Below are positions 49,393-62,596 of a DNA stretch of 64,000 bases, piece after piece (the stretch's first letter is position 1; the number at the start of each line of letters is the position of its first letter). The notes beneath the pieces are model-generated. The model had not been told where the DNA came from and did not search any database. It saw nothing but the letters and a program-made list of their open reading frames with translations. Origin of the DNA: Loxodes magnus. Its lineage: Eukaryota > Ciliophora > Karyorelictea > Loxodida > Loxodidae. A program made the translations under genes and the position numbers. The stretch covers positions 1 to 64,000 of the forward strand of contig CAMPDV010000020.1 of NCBI GenBank assembly GCA_946699065.1, in the 5' to 3' direction.

Positions 49393-52300
49393 TCATTGGT
49401 TATCTTCGTATCTTTGTCCTGGAAGATGAGGTAATTGAACGTCAGAACTTGTTGTCTCACCCCAATTTTCTTGATTTTTTACTTTAATACCAGCAGATTT
49501 CTTTGCTACCTATTCTTTATCAAGCTAACTAAATTGTTCTGGAGAGAGAATAGTGGCATAGACTGGAATTTTATAAATGCAAAGCTTTGTCAAAATTTAA
49601 AATTCAGTTGAAATTTATGAAGGCTAGCTTGCATTTAATTCTACTATTATTTTACTTTCTAAACCTGGAGCAAGATAAACTGGACTTCACTTAACTTTCA
49701 AGAATTAGTTTTTATTAAGTTTAACAGTATATCTTTGTGCCATTACATCATCATTTCTTATGTTAACTGCTATTTCATAATCAACTCCTTGTCTAACTGG
49801 TCCAAATTTTATTACTTCTGGTAAAATGTTGAAACCTCTTTTAAGCGGGTCCTACAATGTAGCAGTAAGCATTGCATTTTAAGCTTGAAATGTTCCTGGA
49901 CCTCTGGTGTGATTTCCTTCTCTTCTTAAAGTAAATACAGTAGGAGCTTATAAATGAAGTCTTTTTGACATACTTGCATTTCTCTATCTTCTTTCAGCTT
50001 AAGATTCAATCCTTAGATAATTCTCATTTAGTTCTTAAAAAACTTTACTAGTTTTAACACTCTTTACTACTGGAAGTTCACGCTGTTTTCCATAAATATC
50101 TAATTAAGCTCTTTTTTAATCTATATACTTCTATGCTTCTACGAGTTATTATTCTTAAGCTATCTTTTGAAGCCTTTCTAATTCAGTAAAAACAGACTTC
50201 TTCATATCCTTTTCTGACTTGCTGAAAATTGATTTTTTTTAATCTTTATTACTCTCTGGCTTTAATTAAACCATTGGCGAATAACTTGGAGGCTCTTTTT
50301 TTTGATTTAGTGATTGCCTAAATTTTTCAGAATACAAACTTTCCCTTTAACTTGCATTTGTTCCCATTAACTTTTCTCTTGTTTATTGAAGGTTAAATGT
50401 CAAGTCAGGTGGTAATTCTTCTTCTAAATTATTTAATTCTTATTATTCCTTCTTTTCAGCTTTGATTTAAACATCTTTAGAAAAAGTTTATTCTAGATTA
50501 GGAGAAACTTCTTCAATCTTAGCTTGATTTTCGTTTTCAGCTTCGATTTCTTTTCTTATCTTAACTGCTTCTGATTTTGGCATATCTCTTTCGTTTTTCT
50601 AAGTCCAAACTTTTCCTTCTTATGTATCGAAGTATTTAAAACTACGTTAAGAAGCGGCACTTTTCATACTTCTAGTGCTTTAGACTGAGAAAGCCCTGGA
50701 ACTTTGTATATTAGAAGTATTAAATTACTTGCTTTCTTTTTCTAATGAGGTTTTAAAGGAAACTTATTTAGATTCACTTCTATTTGTAGCTTCTTTAGAA
50801 TTAGGAAATTGTCTATAACTTGCTTCCCTTTATTGTTATGTAGAAAGCAATTGACTTTCTTCTGTATGCGTTTCTGAGTAATGACCTATTATATTTTATA
50901 GTTCTTGGATAGCATTACTATAGATTTCAGTCGCTTTAATAGGATTAATAATTCCTTACTATCTTAGTCTTATTTATTGTGCTAAAATCTTAAATTCTTA
51001 TTCTAAGCTTTCTTTAGGAACATCAAATCCGAATCCTTTTAAGTAAATTTCCTCTGTTTTCTTTCATGTTTCATATTTCTGAATTCCTTCTAAAAAGGAT
51101 TCCCTTTTTTTCTAATCAAAATTTGGATGAAGAATCAAACTTCTTACAGTAACTACAGAACTTCCAACTGGTCTCAGTCAACTTATCAGTTTAGATCTAG
51201 GATATTCAGTTAATTCTGCTTCGTGCTTTGGAAGATTAGAAATATTCCTAAAGTATTCTTAAAGCATTTCTTCACTGAATAGTTCGATAGCTTCAGCACT
51301 TCCTGGGGTTATTTTTATTAATTTAGGTTCCATAAATTTCGAGTTATATGGGCGAAAAGTCTCAGGAACATGCTCACCATCAGAAATTTCAGGGGATTCA
51401 TTTAAATATTATTCTAAAAAAGATTCAGGTGGGTCTATAGTAGTTTCTTCCTCTTCTTCAACAATCGAAGCTCCTTTTTTGGCAGAACCATGTAACTCTA
51501 AATTTTTGTCTATCTTCTAAAAAGAGATTGATTTTTCTAGTTATTTCAATGATATTTTTTTTGAAGCATTTTTATCACCTTATTTTTGAGGAGATTTCTT
51601 ATTATTATGTTAGATTTCTTATTTTTATTACTCCAAATTTTCTTTTTCTGGAGCTGGTTTTTCCAATATTGTTAAATAGACTTAAGTTCCTTCTTTGGAC
51701 AGTTAATATATGTTTCCATCTAAATCTTGAACATCAATAATTTGTTCTTTCATATTTAGCGTGTAAACATTAATCCTTTCCTATAAGGGTTTGAACATCA
51801 AAGATGGATCTTAACTACTTGGATATGGTAATATTACACAATCACCGCCTTATTATACCTTCAAGAGAGTTAAATCTGCTCTTTCAATAATTCATAAAAA
51901 TTCATTTTAACCTTCAACTTGCTAAAGGAAACCTGCTATTTTGGTTTTGTCAGGTAAAAAGCATTCTATAAGTCTGCAATCACAGCTTCTATCTATTCAA
52001 ATTTTTTCTTCAGTTGCTAGATTTTAATATCTATTTGCAGATTTCTAAGATTTGATTTCTTAAAATATTTCTGGTTTTTTTCTGGAATAAGTAATCCTTA
52101 TAGGTGCCAATTTATCAGCATTTATTTAAATTTCATTATTTTAAAAACGAGTAACCATTTTGGTTTAATCAGCATGCAGCACATTTATGTTACTATCCGC
52201 ATCTTTAACAATACTCACTAGATCTTCTCGATTTGTGCTTCTTACTTTTGTTTCTGGATTAGTAATAGAAGCGCAAGGAATTTACTCTAAATCTTAGACA

Positions 52301-54819
52301 CTTCCATTAGGCTTTTATAGTCTTCTAAAGCCCTTATTATTTGTTTTTGTCCAATTTCCTTTAGAATCCTTAAAAGCTACATTTCCATTTGAGTAAAGTA
52401 TTTAAATTTGATTATTTGGCAAATATTTAATCAGAGAACCCTTTCCTGTAACTAGTCTAGGAGGTATTTGAGCTTATTCTGGCCAAGATTAAAGTAAATC
52501 TCCATTTGGGAAACAAACAATAGTCATTCCATCTGGTAGAAAGATAGTAAGTTATGTGCCCTTATCCTTCTTATTTTTATAATGGTCTTTCCATTCTAAT
52601 AGCATTTTCATTCCTTCCTTAAACCTAATTCATATATTTGATGTCTTGCTTTATTTCTTCCCTATTTATTATAAGGGAGTATTCAGTCCCATTATAATAT
52701 CGCCTTTTATTACTTAACTTCTTTCTAAAATTTTCCCTTGGCATTAGTACTGGCAAACTCTTATTATCGAGTCATCAGAAGGAAAAAGAAATTTTACTCT
52801 TGATCTCAGCTTTTGAATTTTGAACTCGTCAATATCATAAAGCCAAGGAGGCTGCTCAATATGTTCCTAATTAAAAAGTTTGCATCATGTTTAAAATCCA
52901 GGTCTAACTTTCCATGGCCCAGTTCATTGCTTTCTTGAAATTCTAGTTTTCGGAGGCTGAAATGAGAAAGAAAGCAAGAGAGAATCATCTCTTTCATAAT
53001 ATTAGGATCTTAAATCATAATCAAAAAGCATGTAGATGTACAATGTTTAAGCTAACATTTCTTTTGAAAGTCTTTCCTCATAAATTCTATTACCAAAATC
53101 CCATTTTCCTCCCCTTTCATTCAACATTGATTCGAAAGTAGTAAGTAAAAGTGCTCTCTCTACTTCCCAGTATTCTAAATTTTAGAAAGGTAATAGCTAA
53201 GTCCTCATGAAATCTCTTAAACTGCTAGAGAACTTAGGCTTTTCTGGCAACATATATCTATTAACTCCAGGGAAAGTCATATTAGTGGTTAGATTGTTTT
53301 CAACTACTCAAAATATTTTGTTTAAATACTTAGCTTGCTAATGCCTCTATGTATCAAAATCATTGTCTTGACAGTAAATTTTTTGTTCTTCTTATTTCGC
53401 TTACTTATTGATTGAATCTTTAGCTTTTGCTTTAGAGGATTTCTACACTGTTTATATTTTGCTAAATAATTCTTCAAAGCAAGATTCTAGCTATAGTTCT
53501 TCTTCTCTTTCTTCCAACAGTCAGTTACCACATAATTTTTCAGTCAAAGAATCCAATATGATTCCTGGAGTTAAATTTATATCTCCAACATATTTCATTT
53601 TCCTATATACAGCGCCGAGGTCAAAAGTTCTGGGTTCATCATCAATTCCTGAAGTTGGTATTACGTGTTTAGGAGAAGTTAGTTGCTTTTCTTATATTAG
53701 TTTTAATTTTTATTCTTGCATCTGCTAATCTGGATGTTAAACATATGAACTCTAACTTTCTTCTAACTTGGAATTTTGTTCCTATTCCTCTGGATTAATT
53801 AAACCTTAATTTTCTGGAAGGCTAAATTAAATTTAAGATTTTTTAATACTTCCTTCTTATATCTTGTAGGCAACTGGGTAAATGGGAGTTAGCTTAAGCC
53901 ATTCAATAAATTTATTAAAATCCTTAGCAATTTTAATCAAGTTTTCTTATAAGTTTGTCCATAGAAGACCATTCAAGTCAACAGGAGGCTTTTATTTCCT
54001 TTCTTCTTCATCTTCATCTTCACTTTATTGCTCTTCTTCAGGAGGCTCTGGTTGTTACTATTCCAAGAAATAAGTGTTTCTAAGATATGATTTCATATCA
54101 CTAAGTCTGCAAAGAGATTTAAACTTCTAATATAATTTCCATTATTCGCCTTTAAGTCTTTCTAATTCTTTCTGCTTGAACTCTAGGAGTTTTGCCTATT
54201 TAATATCTTCCTCTTCTACATCTTTTTATTCATCATTTTCATCCTCTTCTTCATTTTGTGTAAGTTACTCAGGAAAAACAACTCTAGGTTCAATGTAGAT
54301 GATTATATTAATAGGGAATTACATTTTTTCCAACTGAAAGAGTTCTTACTATCTCATTGGAAAATTTTAAAACCATACATAGATATCAACGAATGGAAAA
54401 GTAACTTGAATTTGCTACAATTCTTCTTCAGGTATTTCTTCACCTTTTTCTTATTTTTCTTTTATTTCCAACTTCTTTTTATCCAAAGCTTCTAACTATT
54501 CCTTTTTTTACTTTCTCTCCTAGAACCAAAGTTCATCTAACCTTTCTTTTACAATATTACCAAACAGCTACAACTTTTCCTCTTCTTTAATCTCTTCAAC
54601 TGTTATATCTTGCTCATAGGCTTACGCCTAAAGCTTTTCCTAATAATAAGTATCGACGGTTTCTCTAGTTAGTGTCTTATATGTCTAGGATTTAAAATTT
54701 TAGGAGAGAGCAATTTTCATTTCTTAGTCTTCACAAAAAAGCAGGCAAAAGAAAGGATTCCAAGGTACGTTACTTAGGTCAATAAGTTCCTCTTACTTGA
54801 GAATTTTTTTTGGAGGCAT
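49393..54819 (-). CDS. SPAG17: SPAG17/PF6-like central-apparatus protein
   Basis: A 1,808-codon intron-free frame from ATG 54819 (MPPKKILKQEE) to TGA 49393. SPAG17 (PF6 in Chlamydomonas) is a scaffold of the C1a projection of the axonemal central pair. Seen here: an acidic, Glu/Lys-rich N-terminal third; a middle block with TRTFDLGAVYRKMKYVG-type and WDFGNRIYEERL sequence; and a central beta-rich block at about 755-900 with repeated LTIFLPDGMTIVCFPNGDL and ILYSNGNVAFKD strands, typical of SPAG17. A C-terminal immunoglobulin-like ASH/MSP-type domain lies at about 1650-1770 (FNILPEVIKFGPVRQGVDYE). Length is in the range of known orthologues. Several Trp are TGA. It shares a 264-bp upstream region with the coiled-coil gene at 55084. 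Confidence 0.85.
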
Positions 54820-55083
54820 GATGTTTATAAATATATGTCAATAGATAACTGAATTATATGAGATAAACAACAAATTTAATAAAAACATAGAAAATTTCCT
54901 TCTGTCTTTGATTCCAAAGCACTCCACTATTTATCTTCCATTCTTAGAGAAAAAGAAATCAAATCACCTAAAACTATCCAGAACAATTACCTCCCTTTAT
55001 TATCTCCCAATTCCTCCACTACTTTAAATCCTGCTGTTTAGGACTTATCTATCTGTTCTACCTAAACTAATAACCTCTCCAAA
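54820..55083. promoter_or_regulatory. Divergent intergenic promoter region
   Basis: 264 bp between the start codons of two oppositely oriented genes, one of them axonemal. It must carry both promoters. It is AT-rich near the SPAG17 start (TTTATAAATATATG) and pyrimidine-rich toward the other. No known motif is recognised. Confidence 0.4.
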
Positions 55084-57054
55084 ATGCAAAGCAGCTTTTC
55101 GCTTGCTTCATCACCCAGATAGAGTAGTGGATATTTTATAAGAACAAAGCTTAAAAAAATGACAAAATAAAAGGATAGAAAAATAACTTTGAACGAAAAG
55201 GAAGCAAATGATGTGGAAAAGCTAGAAGATTGAGGTTTGGTAAGCATTGGGAGAACCAATTTAGTATTCTAGCCATAAATAGAAATTGAAAATAATAAGC
55301 AAGTTATTATTGTTTCTGATCCATTAAACGAAAGAAATTACCTCAGTAATGATAGCTCATTAAAAGAAAGTCCTTCTAGTTCCTCTAACTAATCTCCAAC
55401 TACACTTAAGAACAGAAATTATGAGGATAATATAATCCCTGAACATGCACATCTTAAAAGTGAATGGAAAAAGTAGCTAAGACTTAAAATAACGTAGCAA
55501 TCGGTGGAAAATTAGGAGAAAGAAAAGAACCTTAAAGTCAAGATATAGCTGCTTAAGGTTTAAATATAAGAACTTAAAAAGCAAAAGAAAATATTCAAAG
55601 TAGAAAGTTTAAATGTTTAGAGAGAGATTAAGAAACTAAAAAGAGACTACGAGCTAGACTCTCTTAAATTTGAACTAAGAGCTAAGCAACTAAATGAAAA
55701 GCAACAAAAGTACTCCACCTTTTTAAATATGTTCAAGATTAAGGGAGATAAAAATCTAATGATGGCTATTAGAGAAGATTATAATTAAAACGTTAAGGAG
55801 TTCGTTTAATTCAATAAGCCTAAGTTGGAACTTTAGTAATTTGTTGAAAAGTGAGTTAAAAAGAAATCTTAAGAGGAATTAGAAGCTTTCAGTAAAATGT
55901 AGAAGAATATTCCTTTTGAGATATCAAGAATGCTCTTCACTCATGAGGAAAAATAAAAAATTATCACACATTTTTCCTAGTTACTTAACAAGCTGCTAAA
56001 AAAAGTCTCAGATAATCGATTTGAGAAATAATGAGCAAGCAACGATAAAACAAAAAAAATTCAATAGAATATAGCAATAATAAAGTAAATAGAATAAAAC
56101 TAGAATTCGTTTGTTAATCATATCCAATAATTAAAAGATCAGAAAGAATTTAATCGAAGACAATTAGCAGAACATTATAAATCTATACTAAAAGAAGGGT
56201 TAGATTCTAGAAACTAAGGGATTAATTGAATTATTAACGATCTATGAAAAATAGGTGAGCAAATTAATTATAAAATGTTCCCAAAGTTTCTTGACGATCA
56301 GGCTATCGAATTTCAGATTAATCTCGCTCACAGATATAAGGAAATTGAATAATTTAAAGATGCAGTTTCTGAGGTTAAAAATTTAGCTAATTAACTTAAA
56401 TAAATTTCAGGGACAGAATGGTTTCAAATTTAAAACTATGGAAAGAATAAGCTTAACAATGTTTTCGATAGAATAAAGAAAATTTCTAGCAGTCTTAAAA
56501 CTTAAAAAATAAAGAAGATAATTTAGAGTTAACTTGATGATCTTAATGAAGATAACTCTTTAAATAAAGAAACAGAATTGTCCAAAGATTTTAGAGCTGA
56601 AGAGAAGTTGGTATCTTAGATGAGCGAATAAGATGATTTAGTATTTGAAAATAACGAACTTGCTTTGGTAGAGAAAATAATATTGATAATCTAATTTGAA
56701 ATTGATGAGGATAAGAAAAAAGAAATGTGGAGAGTAACAAGAGAGTTTCATCTGGAAAACTGACAAGTAAAAATGTAAATAGATTTGCACACAATACTTT
56801 AGTCAATAGTAGGCAAAGATATGATTGCTAGAGAATACGGTAATATTCTTTAGCTATTTAAAGTAATTCTTTTTATATTCAATACAGAACTATAACTCCA
56901 AACTGAACTCTACTAAAACATTTAAATTTTAGCCTAAGAGGGCTAACAGAACTTAGAACAAAAGTTTGTGATTCTAGACTTAATTAAGTAATTAAAAAGT
57001 AAAAGTTTTCTTATATAGAAACTTATCAATATATAATAAATTAATTTACTATGA
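55084..57054 (+). CDS. Coiled-coil protein, probably ciliary
   Basis: A 656-codon intron-free frame from ATG 55084 to TGA 57052. A Ser-rich N-terminus precedes long coiled coils (e.g. KKLKRDYELDSLKFEL) in the first half. A compact conserved-looking block in the middle reads GINWIINDLWKIGEQINYKM followed by FPKFLDDQA. A second helical half follows. The block looks like a small conserved domain of protist ciliary coiled-coil proteins, but I cannot name it. Head-to-head placement with a SPAG17 homologue supports co-regulation and an axonemal role. That is inference. The last 30 residues are low complexity. Confidence 0.7.
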
Positions 57055-58491
57055 TTATAGAGCATTTACTTACTAGATGTCTTATCAACTAGCAATAGCA
57101 TTTATATATTAATACTTTATATCCTTAACTTATTAGTGGTTGGCTAAATTTTCTCGCTTTCCTTATACTCACATTTAAATTAAGAGAAGTAATATAAAAA
57201 AGTAAGAGTTTTAAGAAATAAACCTTAAGAGAAGTTATATAGAGTCTTTTGATAATTTTTAAATTAAGATAGTATCAGCATATCTAAAGCAATGTTTTAA
57301 CCTAAATTGAGATTAAAGCAATTTACCTTAAATTAGATTTCATTAAAATAAAGGATATTAATCATTTAGCATAACTATAACTTAGCTTGGGCAGGATATC
57401 AAACTCATAGAACTAAATTTGTAGCTCTAAATAAGATTCACATCTTATATTAATTTAATGATTTCTTAGATCAAATATTTGGTATAGTATACTCATTTAT
57501 CAATAACTACTAAAGTATTAAAGATGGCTTTATTTAATCTTTTATTTGTAAGGTATATAGAAATATTTTATGCTTTATAAGCTTAATTACTCATATGAGT
57601 ATTTAATTAATCATATGATATTTTAACTCCACAGAAAAAACGAAAAATATATATAAGATAATAAATAAAGATTAGCATTTAGAATTCCATCATTTTAAGA
57701 TTAAGAAGGTACATGAAGTTTAATCAGACTCAAACTGATTTATTACTATAGTTGTACTTAATTTCAATTTTTCAAAGTATAAAGAAAGAAAATCTCTTAG
57801 AAGTAAAAAGGATTTGTATAGGAATAGTTTAGATGCTAAATAGCTATTTAAAAAGGTAAATTTAATCTGAGTATTAGTAATTTGATAATAATATTAATGT
57901 CGAATTAAGTTTACCATATAAGTATAATTAATACTATTTATTTTTATGGTTTTTCATAGTTTGCCAATATTTTACACTAGAGAAATATACTGAAAATTAG
58001 CCTACAATTAAATTTTGATATGATATAATAATATTCTCTATATATTAATATCTTAAGTTTTATATCTAATTAATTGAATAAATTTTGAATGAAATTATTC
58101 CTTTTTAAGAGATAGAGTACTACCTATTTTACGTACGAGTACTAAGAGAGATCAATCTTAAATTGATATGAAAGTTTAGTTTAAAGTGCTTATTTTGCAA
58201 TAGCAGTAATTAATTATAAGATAAATCTTAGAAGTGGCTATTTTTAATTACTAGCCTTAAATCTATTTAATTTAAATTGCAGTTATTATTTTAATAATTA
58301 GAAGACACTCATATTTAAGCTTAAGCTTGAATTAATAATTATCCATTTAAATTACCTTTACTGATTAAAATCCTTAACTTAATATTAATTTTTAATAAAT
58401 TAATATTAAAAATTTAAGATGGAGATTAAAGATAAAAGATGGAGACTGATATACACATTTATTAAATGATCAGATTAATGTTTTATTAATT
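57055..58491. other. No gene recognised
   Basis: AT-rich intergenic DNA between the 3' ends of the convergent genes at 55084 and 58492. No coding frame is supported. Confidence 0.4.
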
Positions 58492-59451
58492 TCATTATTG
58501 TTCGTTTATTTATTTTTCACTTGCTTCTAATCTGTTTTGAAGCTCTTATTTAGCCTATTCGTTATCTATATTTATTTCGCTATAAAGTTCTTCAATTTTA
58601 TCTATGGGTGGTCTTTTTTCTGGATCTTCTTGAATCATAAGCCAAATGAGATCTTTAAGAATTTCGGGAATGTTAAAGAGATTTCTAGATTCATGCAATT
58701 TCCAAAATCCCTGAGGATTATTTTTGTAAACGAAGTTATAATAAATATCATTTTTAGAAGCATACAAAAATGGTCTTTATCCAGTGAGAAGTATGAAAAG
58801 AATCACTCCACAGTTAAAAATATCGACATGTGTTCCATAATATTACAAGCGTTATAGTATTTCTGGTGCCATGTAGCATTAAGTACCTTTATAGGATCGT
58901 TTTGGTAGATTAACTCCATATTCACTAAGATTAAAATCTATAAGCTTAACTTTTAATCCTTCCTATGAAAATAGAATATTCTCTGGTTTAATATCTCTAT
59001 GGAAAACGTTTTGATCATGACAATATTTAACTGCTTAAATGAGCTAAATAAAAATGAAGCAACCTAAATTTATACTGCATTTTCCCGATTCTAATATTAA
59101 GTCAAACAAAGACTGCTTGTAGCATTATTCCATAAGCATATAGTCGACAGTCAATTAATTATCTCTCAACTTATCTTTAAATTTCATCTCCAAACTTCCA
59201 TTTTGAATAGCATCATAAACCTTAATAATATTTTCATGGTTTAATTCCTAGAGAATTCTAAATTCCTTCATAAGCATTTCTTTAGCTATATAATTACATG
59301 AATCTACTATCTTAGCTGCAAAATAAGGTTGAGGAACTATATCTTAGCTAGTATTTTCAACTGAGTATACTGAAGAAGATGCACCTGTTTGAATCAAATT
59401 TCTTAAAGGATATTAATCAAGTTTGGACTAGGGTGTAATAATTTCCATCAT
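58492..59451 (-). CDS. Protein kinase with DFN in place of DFG
   Basis: A 319-codon intron-free frame, ATG 59451 to TGA 58492. It is a complete Ser/Thr-type kinase fold: glycine loop GASSSV (23-28, with the later glycines replaced by Ser), VAIK-type lysine K47, helix-C Glu about 63-69, HRDIKPEN (151-158), APE (MAPEIL, about 193-198), and an HVDIFNCGVILF helix-F block. The metal-binding DFG is DFN (172-174). HRDIKPEN suggests a CAMK/CDPK-like or related group. The short C-terminal tail is Gln/Glu-rich. Asp172 is kept, so activity is possible, but Gly to Asn should alter activation-loop flexibility. The substrate is unknown. Confidence 0.9.
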
Positions 59452-60544
59452 AAGATACTGCTTGAAGCTTTTTTTAATTAACAGATTTGATATCTTAAGA
59501 AATGCTGATTTAACAAATTGTATTATATTCAATCTTAGAAAATTGAACAAGTTTAAATTAAAAGAAAATAACATACTTTCCTATGCAATTCTAAATTGCT
59601 TCCAGTAAATACTTTCTTTTAAATTTAATCCTTCTTTATATCATTTTATTCAACTGCTTTAGTTATATATCTTTCAGTACTTTTTTAGTCTGAAAATGAG
59701 ATTTCTAAATTTAAATTCTCTTTGACTTCTAAACTTATTTTACTTGTCTAAAACTTAAGGGTTTTCAACTTTAAAAGTTAAAAAACTGAAAAAGTTTTGT
59801 ATTTTGAAACTTTGGTTATCAAAGATTATTTATCATAAAAATTGTTTTAACTTGGAATAAAAATGATCTAAATAAAAAATGATGTAACTATCTAGAATAT
59901 TTAATTAGTTATTTCCGTTTTACTTATAATTTTACTTCCTTACTAACGCTTTCTTATTTGCCCTATTTATATATATCATAAGTTTACTCTATCAAGATTT
60001 TAAACACTAAATATATCTGAATTTATATGTAATTAATCTAAATCATAGCAAGTTATTTTAATTATATCCTTAATTAAAATATCTAATCTTTATTACCATT
60101 TGATTAATTATTACAAGTGGTAACATAAATTTTCACCTTTATATGTTTAACTATAATTAAAAGATATCTTAATAACTAAATTCTGCTTTTCTTTATGTTT
60201 AATCTGGTTCTTCATTTATAAAGCTTAATAAGCTCTAAAAGCTTTTATTTCCTTTCAGTTTTTAATAGATGTTTTCTATTAGTTCTATTAGATTTATTTA
60301 AACTAACAGAACGCTATATTATTAAAGCTAGTGAATGCTTCTTTTTCTTATATTTAATTAAATATTCGTTTAATTACTAAATTCGTAGTTTCTTTAGTTT
60401 AAGTTAGTTAAAATATAATGCTTTTCATAAGCTTCGTAATAGGAGCAGGAGTAATAAAATAGATTCTAGCATATTGAATAAGATAAAGCTAGGAAGTTAG
60501 TAAAATTGTGAAGGTTTAATGAATAATAAACTTAAAATAAAATA
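59452..60544. other. No gene recognised
   Basis: AT-rich DNA upstream of the kinase gene and downstream of the gene ending at 60545. No feature is supported. Confidence 0.4.
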
Positions 60545-62596
60545 TCATTGTAGCTTTTCATTTTCTAGGATCTTTTTCAGCGAAGAAATTGTGTTTATCA
60601 ATATTTAGCTCCTTCCTTCTTCGGTTTAAAAACTATGCTTGCTTAAGTTAAATGTTTTTAAACTAGTGTTATGCAGTTAATTTTAAGAGTGATTTATCTT
60701 AGTTGTTTAAGGGCTTTTACTTTCAAAAGTGTTGCTTAAAAGGCTAGTATTTTCTCTACTGCTTTGATTTGGTTTAAGTAGTTATAAAGCACAAGGAGGA
60801 AATTGAGAAAAGTCTACATTCTGAATTTTATTTTCCTTTTTTAATAAGATTTTTTTGCTAAGTAAAGAATTAGTGCACTAATTTTTCTACATCGATGACT
60901 TAGGAATTTGTTTTCCTTTGTTATAGACATTCTAAATCTCTTCACTTGTTTTCTGCTTAGAAACGAAATATAATTTTTCATTTTCAACTTATTAAATCAT
61001 TTGCTGAATATTCTAATCAAATCCTTCTTAGTTTTTCCTTGCCAAAAATTCTTGATTTTACTTTTCTAATGTCTTATTAAATAGCGCCCTTCTACTTTAA
61101 TTCTTGCATGATGAAGTCTTTAAAAGACTAGGCTCAGAATTCTCTGTATCAATTTACAGAGATAATTAGTTAGAAATATGTTCTTCTGATTTTATAATTT
61201 TGGATAATTTTGGTTAGTATTATTTGCTAAAAATCATTGCATTTCCACAGTTCAAGAGAGGGATACTTCGATCTGGTGAGTTAAGTGGTGATAAAATACT
61301 TCGATCATACTTATTTAAGATTTGATCTAGATGAGACTGTTTCTTGGATTACTTTTCCTTTACTAATTCTTAATATTTCTTAATTTTTCCCTCAGATGCT
61401 AGTCTAAGTTTTCTCTCTCTTTTGTTTTCTAACTAGGTTTTAGTATAATGCAAGCAGCAATTCTGACAAATCTTGATTTCCGTCAAAAGCCAAGAGGCAT
61501 CTTTTTTAAGTTCGTAGTATTTTTGCAAGCTTTCAATATCAGAATATTTTCTTATTATTTCAGGGATTTTAAGTAACTCTGGATTTGTATCTTCTTCATT
61601 TACAACTTAATATTTCTTTTCTTTAGTTTGTATTGGCACATAGTTAGGAGGATTACCATAGCCTTTCTCATATGTTTTAATAATAGTTCTAATAGTTACG
61701 CTATAGAGTTCATGTGTAAAGGCATAATTATTACATCCTAAGCATAATGTCTTAGACTATTCTTAGCATTGCTTCTTGCTTCAGTTACTTGGAGTTGTTA
61801 AATTGGCTGGGACACATGGTTTGCACAGCTGCTTATAATCATTTTTTGGCTCTTTTAGAAGTTCTTAAATATCACTTACTCGTAAACCGTTACAGAAGAG
61901 AAGTCAGAGTCTGTCACTTTCGTCAATTTTAAAATGTAGAATCATCCTTGTAATTTTGACATTACCGCCAGTTACTGATCTTATATGATCTACTATATGA
62001 AGACAAGTTCTCTATAAGTCATTAGTGAGAGTAGGAGAGGTAATAGATTCAACAATGGAAAGATGTTCAGAACCTTCATATGTAACAACTTTATCGTAGA
62101 TATCAACTTTATTTGATAACAAATTATGTATATTTGCTCTTTTCTCCATTATACAGAATTAAGAACTCCAATTAACTCTAATTACTGAATTCCTGTCTGA
62201 TTTTGGCTCTATTCATTTTTATAGAACTCCAGCAAGTGACTTTTCTTTATTGACTATGAAATTACTAAAACCCTCTTCATTTAAGTGTTCAATAACAATA
62301 GTATCTGGTTGTGATTCATCAGCTGAAGGTACAAAGGAATGATAGCTAGCTATTATTCTTGATTTTGAATTTACTACACCAAATTCTTCCTAAATGCACT
62401 TATGATTTACTCTTGCTCTAGATTTTCTCATTAACTCTCCATCTTAAGAAGTAAAATATCAAAAATAAGGATGAGACCAGCGATATATAATAGTATCTGG
62501 GACTAAAACATTTGCACATGATTTGCCAGATTTTTCATCTCTCTTTCATAAATGAAAAAGTAATCACTCAGTATGTCCTGCTGTGCTTCCTTTCAT
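60545..62596 (-). CDS. Conserved protein with several CxxC pairs, family not recognised
   Basis: A 683-codon intron-free frame, ATG 62596 (MKGSTAGHTEW) to TGA 60545. The first 350 residues look globular and conserved, including TCLHIVDHIRSVTGG followed by KITRMILHFKIDESDRLWLL, a block of a kind I associate with widespread protist proteins but cannot name. Three CxxC pairs follow (LCKPC, LCLGC, ICQNC), suggesting a metal site. The C-terminal half is Ser/Lys/Gln-rich with coiled-coil stretches. No signal peptide or TM is present. A ciliary or cytoskeletal role is conceivable but unsupported. Confidence 0.7.

Noticed and set aside
53408..53728. Plus-strand ORF of 106 codons, and others at 51528, 53882 and 54256
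   Set aside because: All are antisense to the SPAG17-like gene; the Ser-rich content is a shadow of its Glu/Lys-rich sequence.
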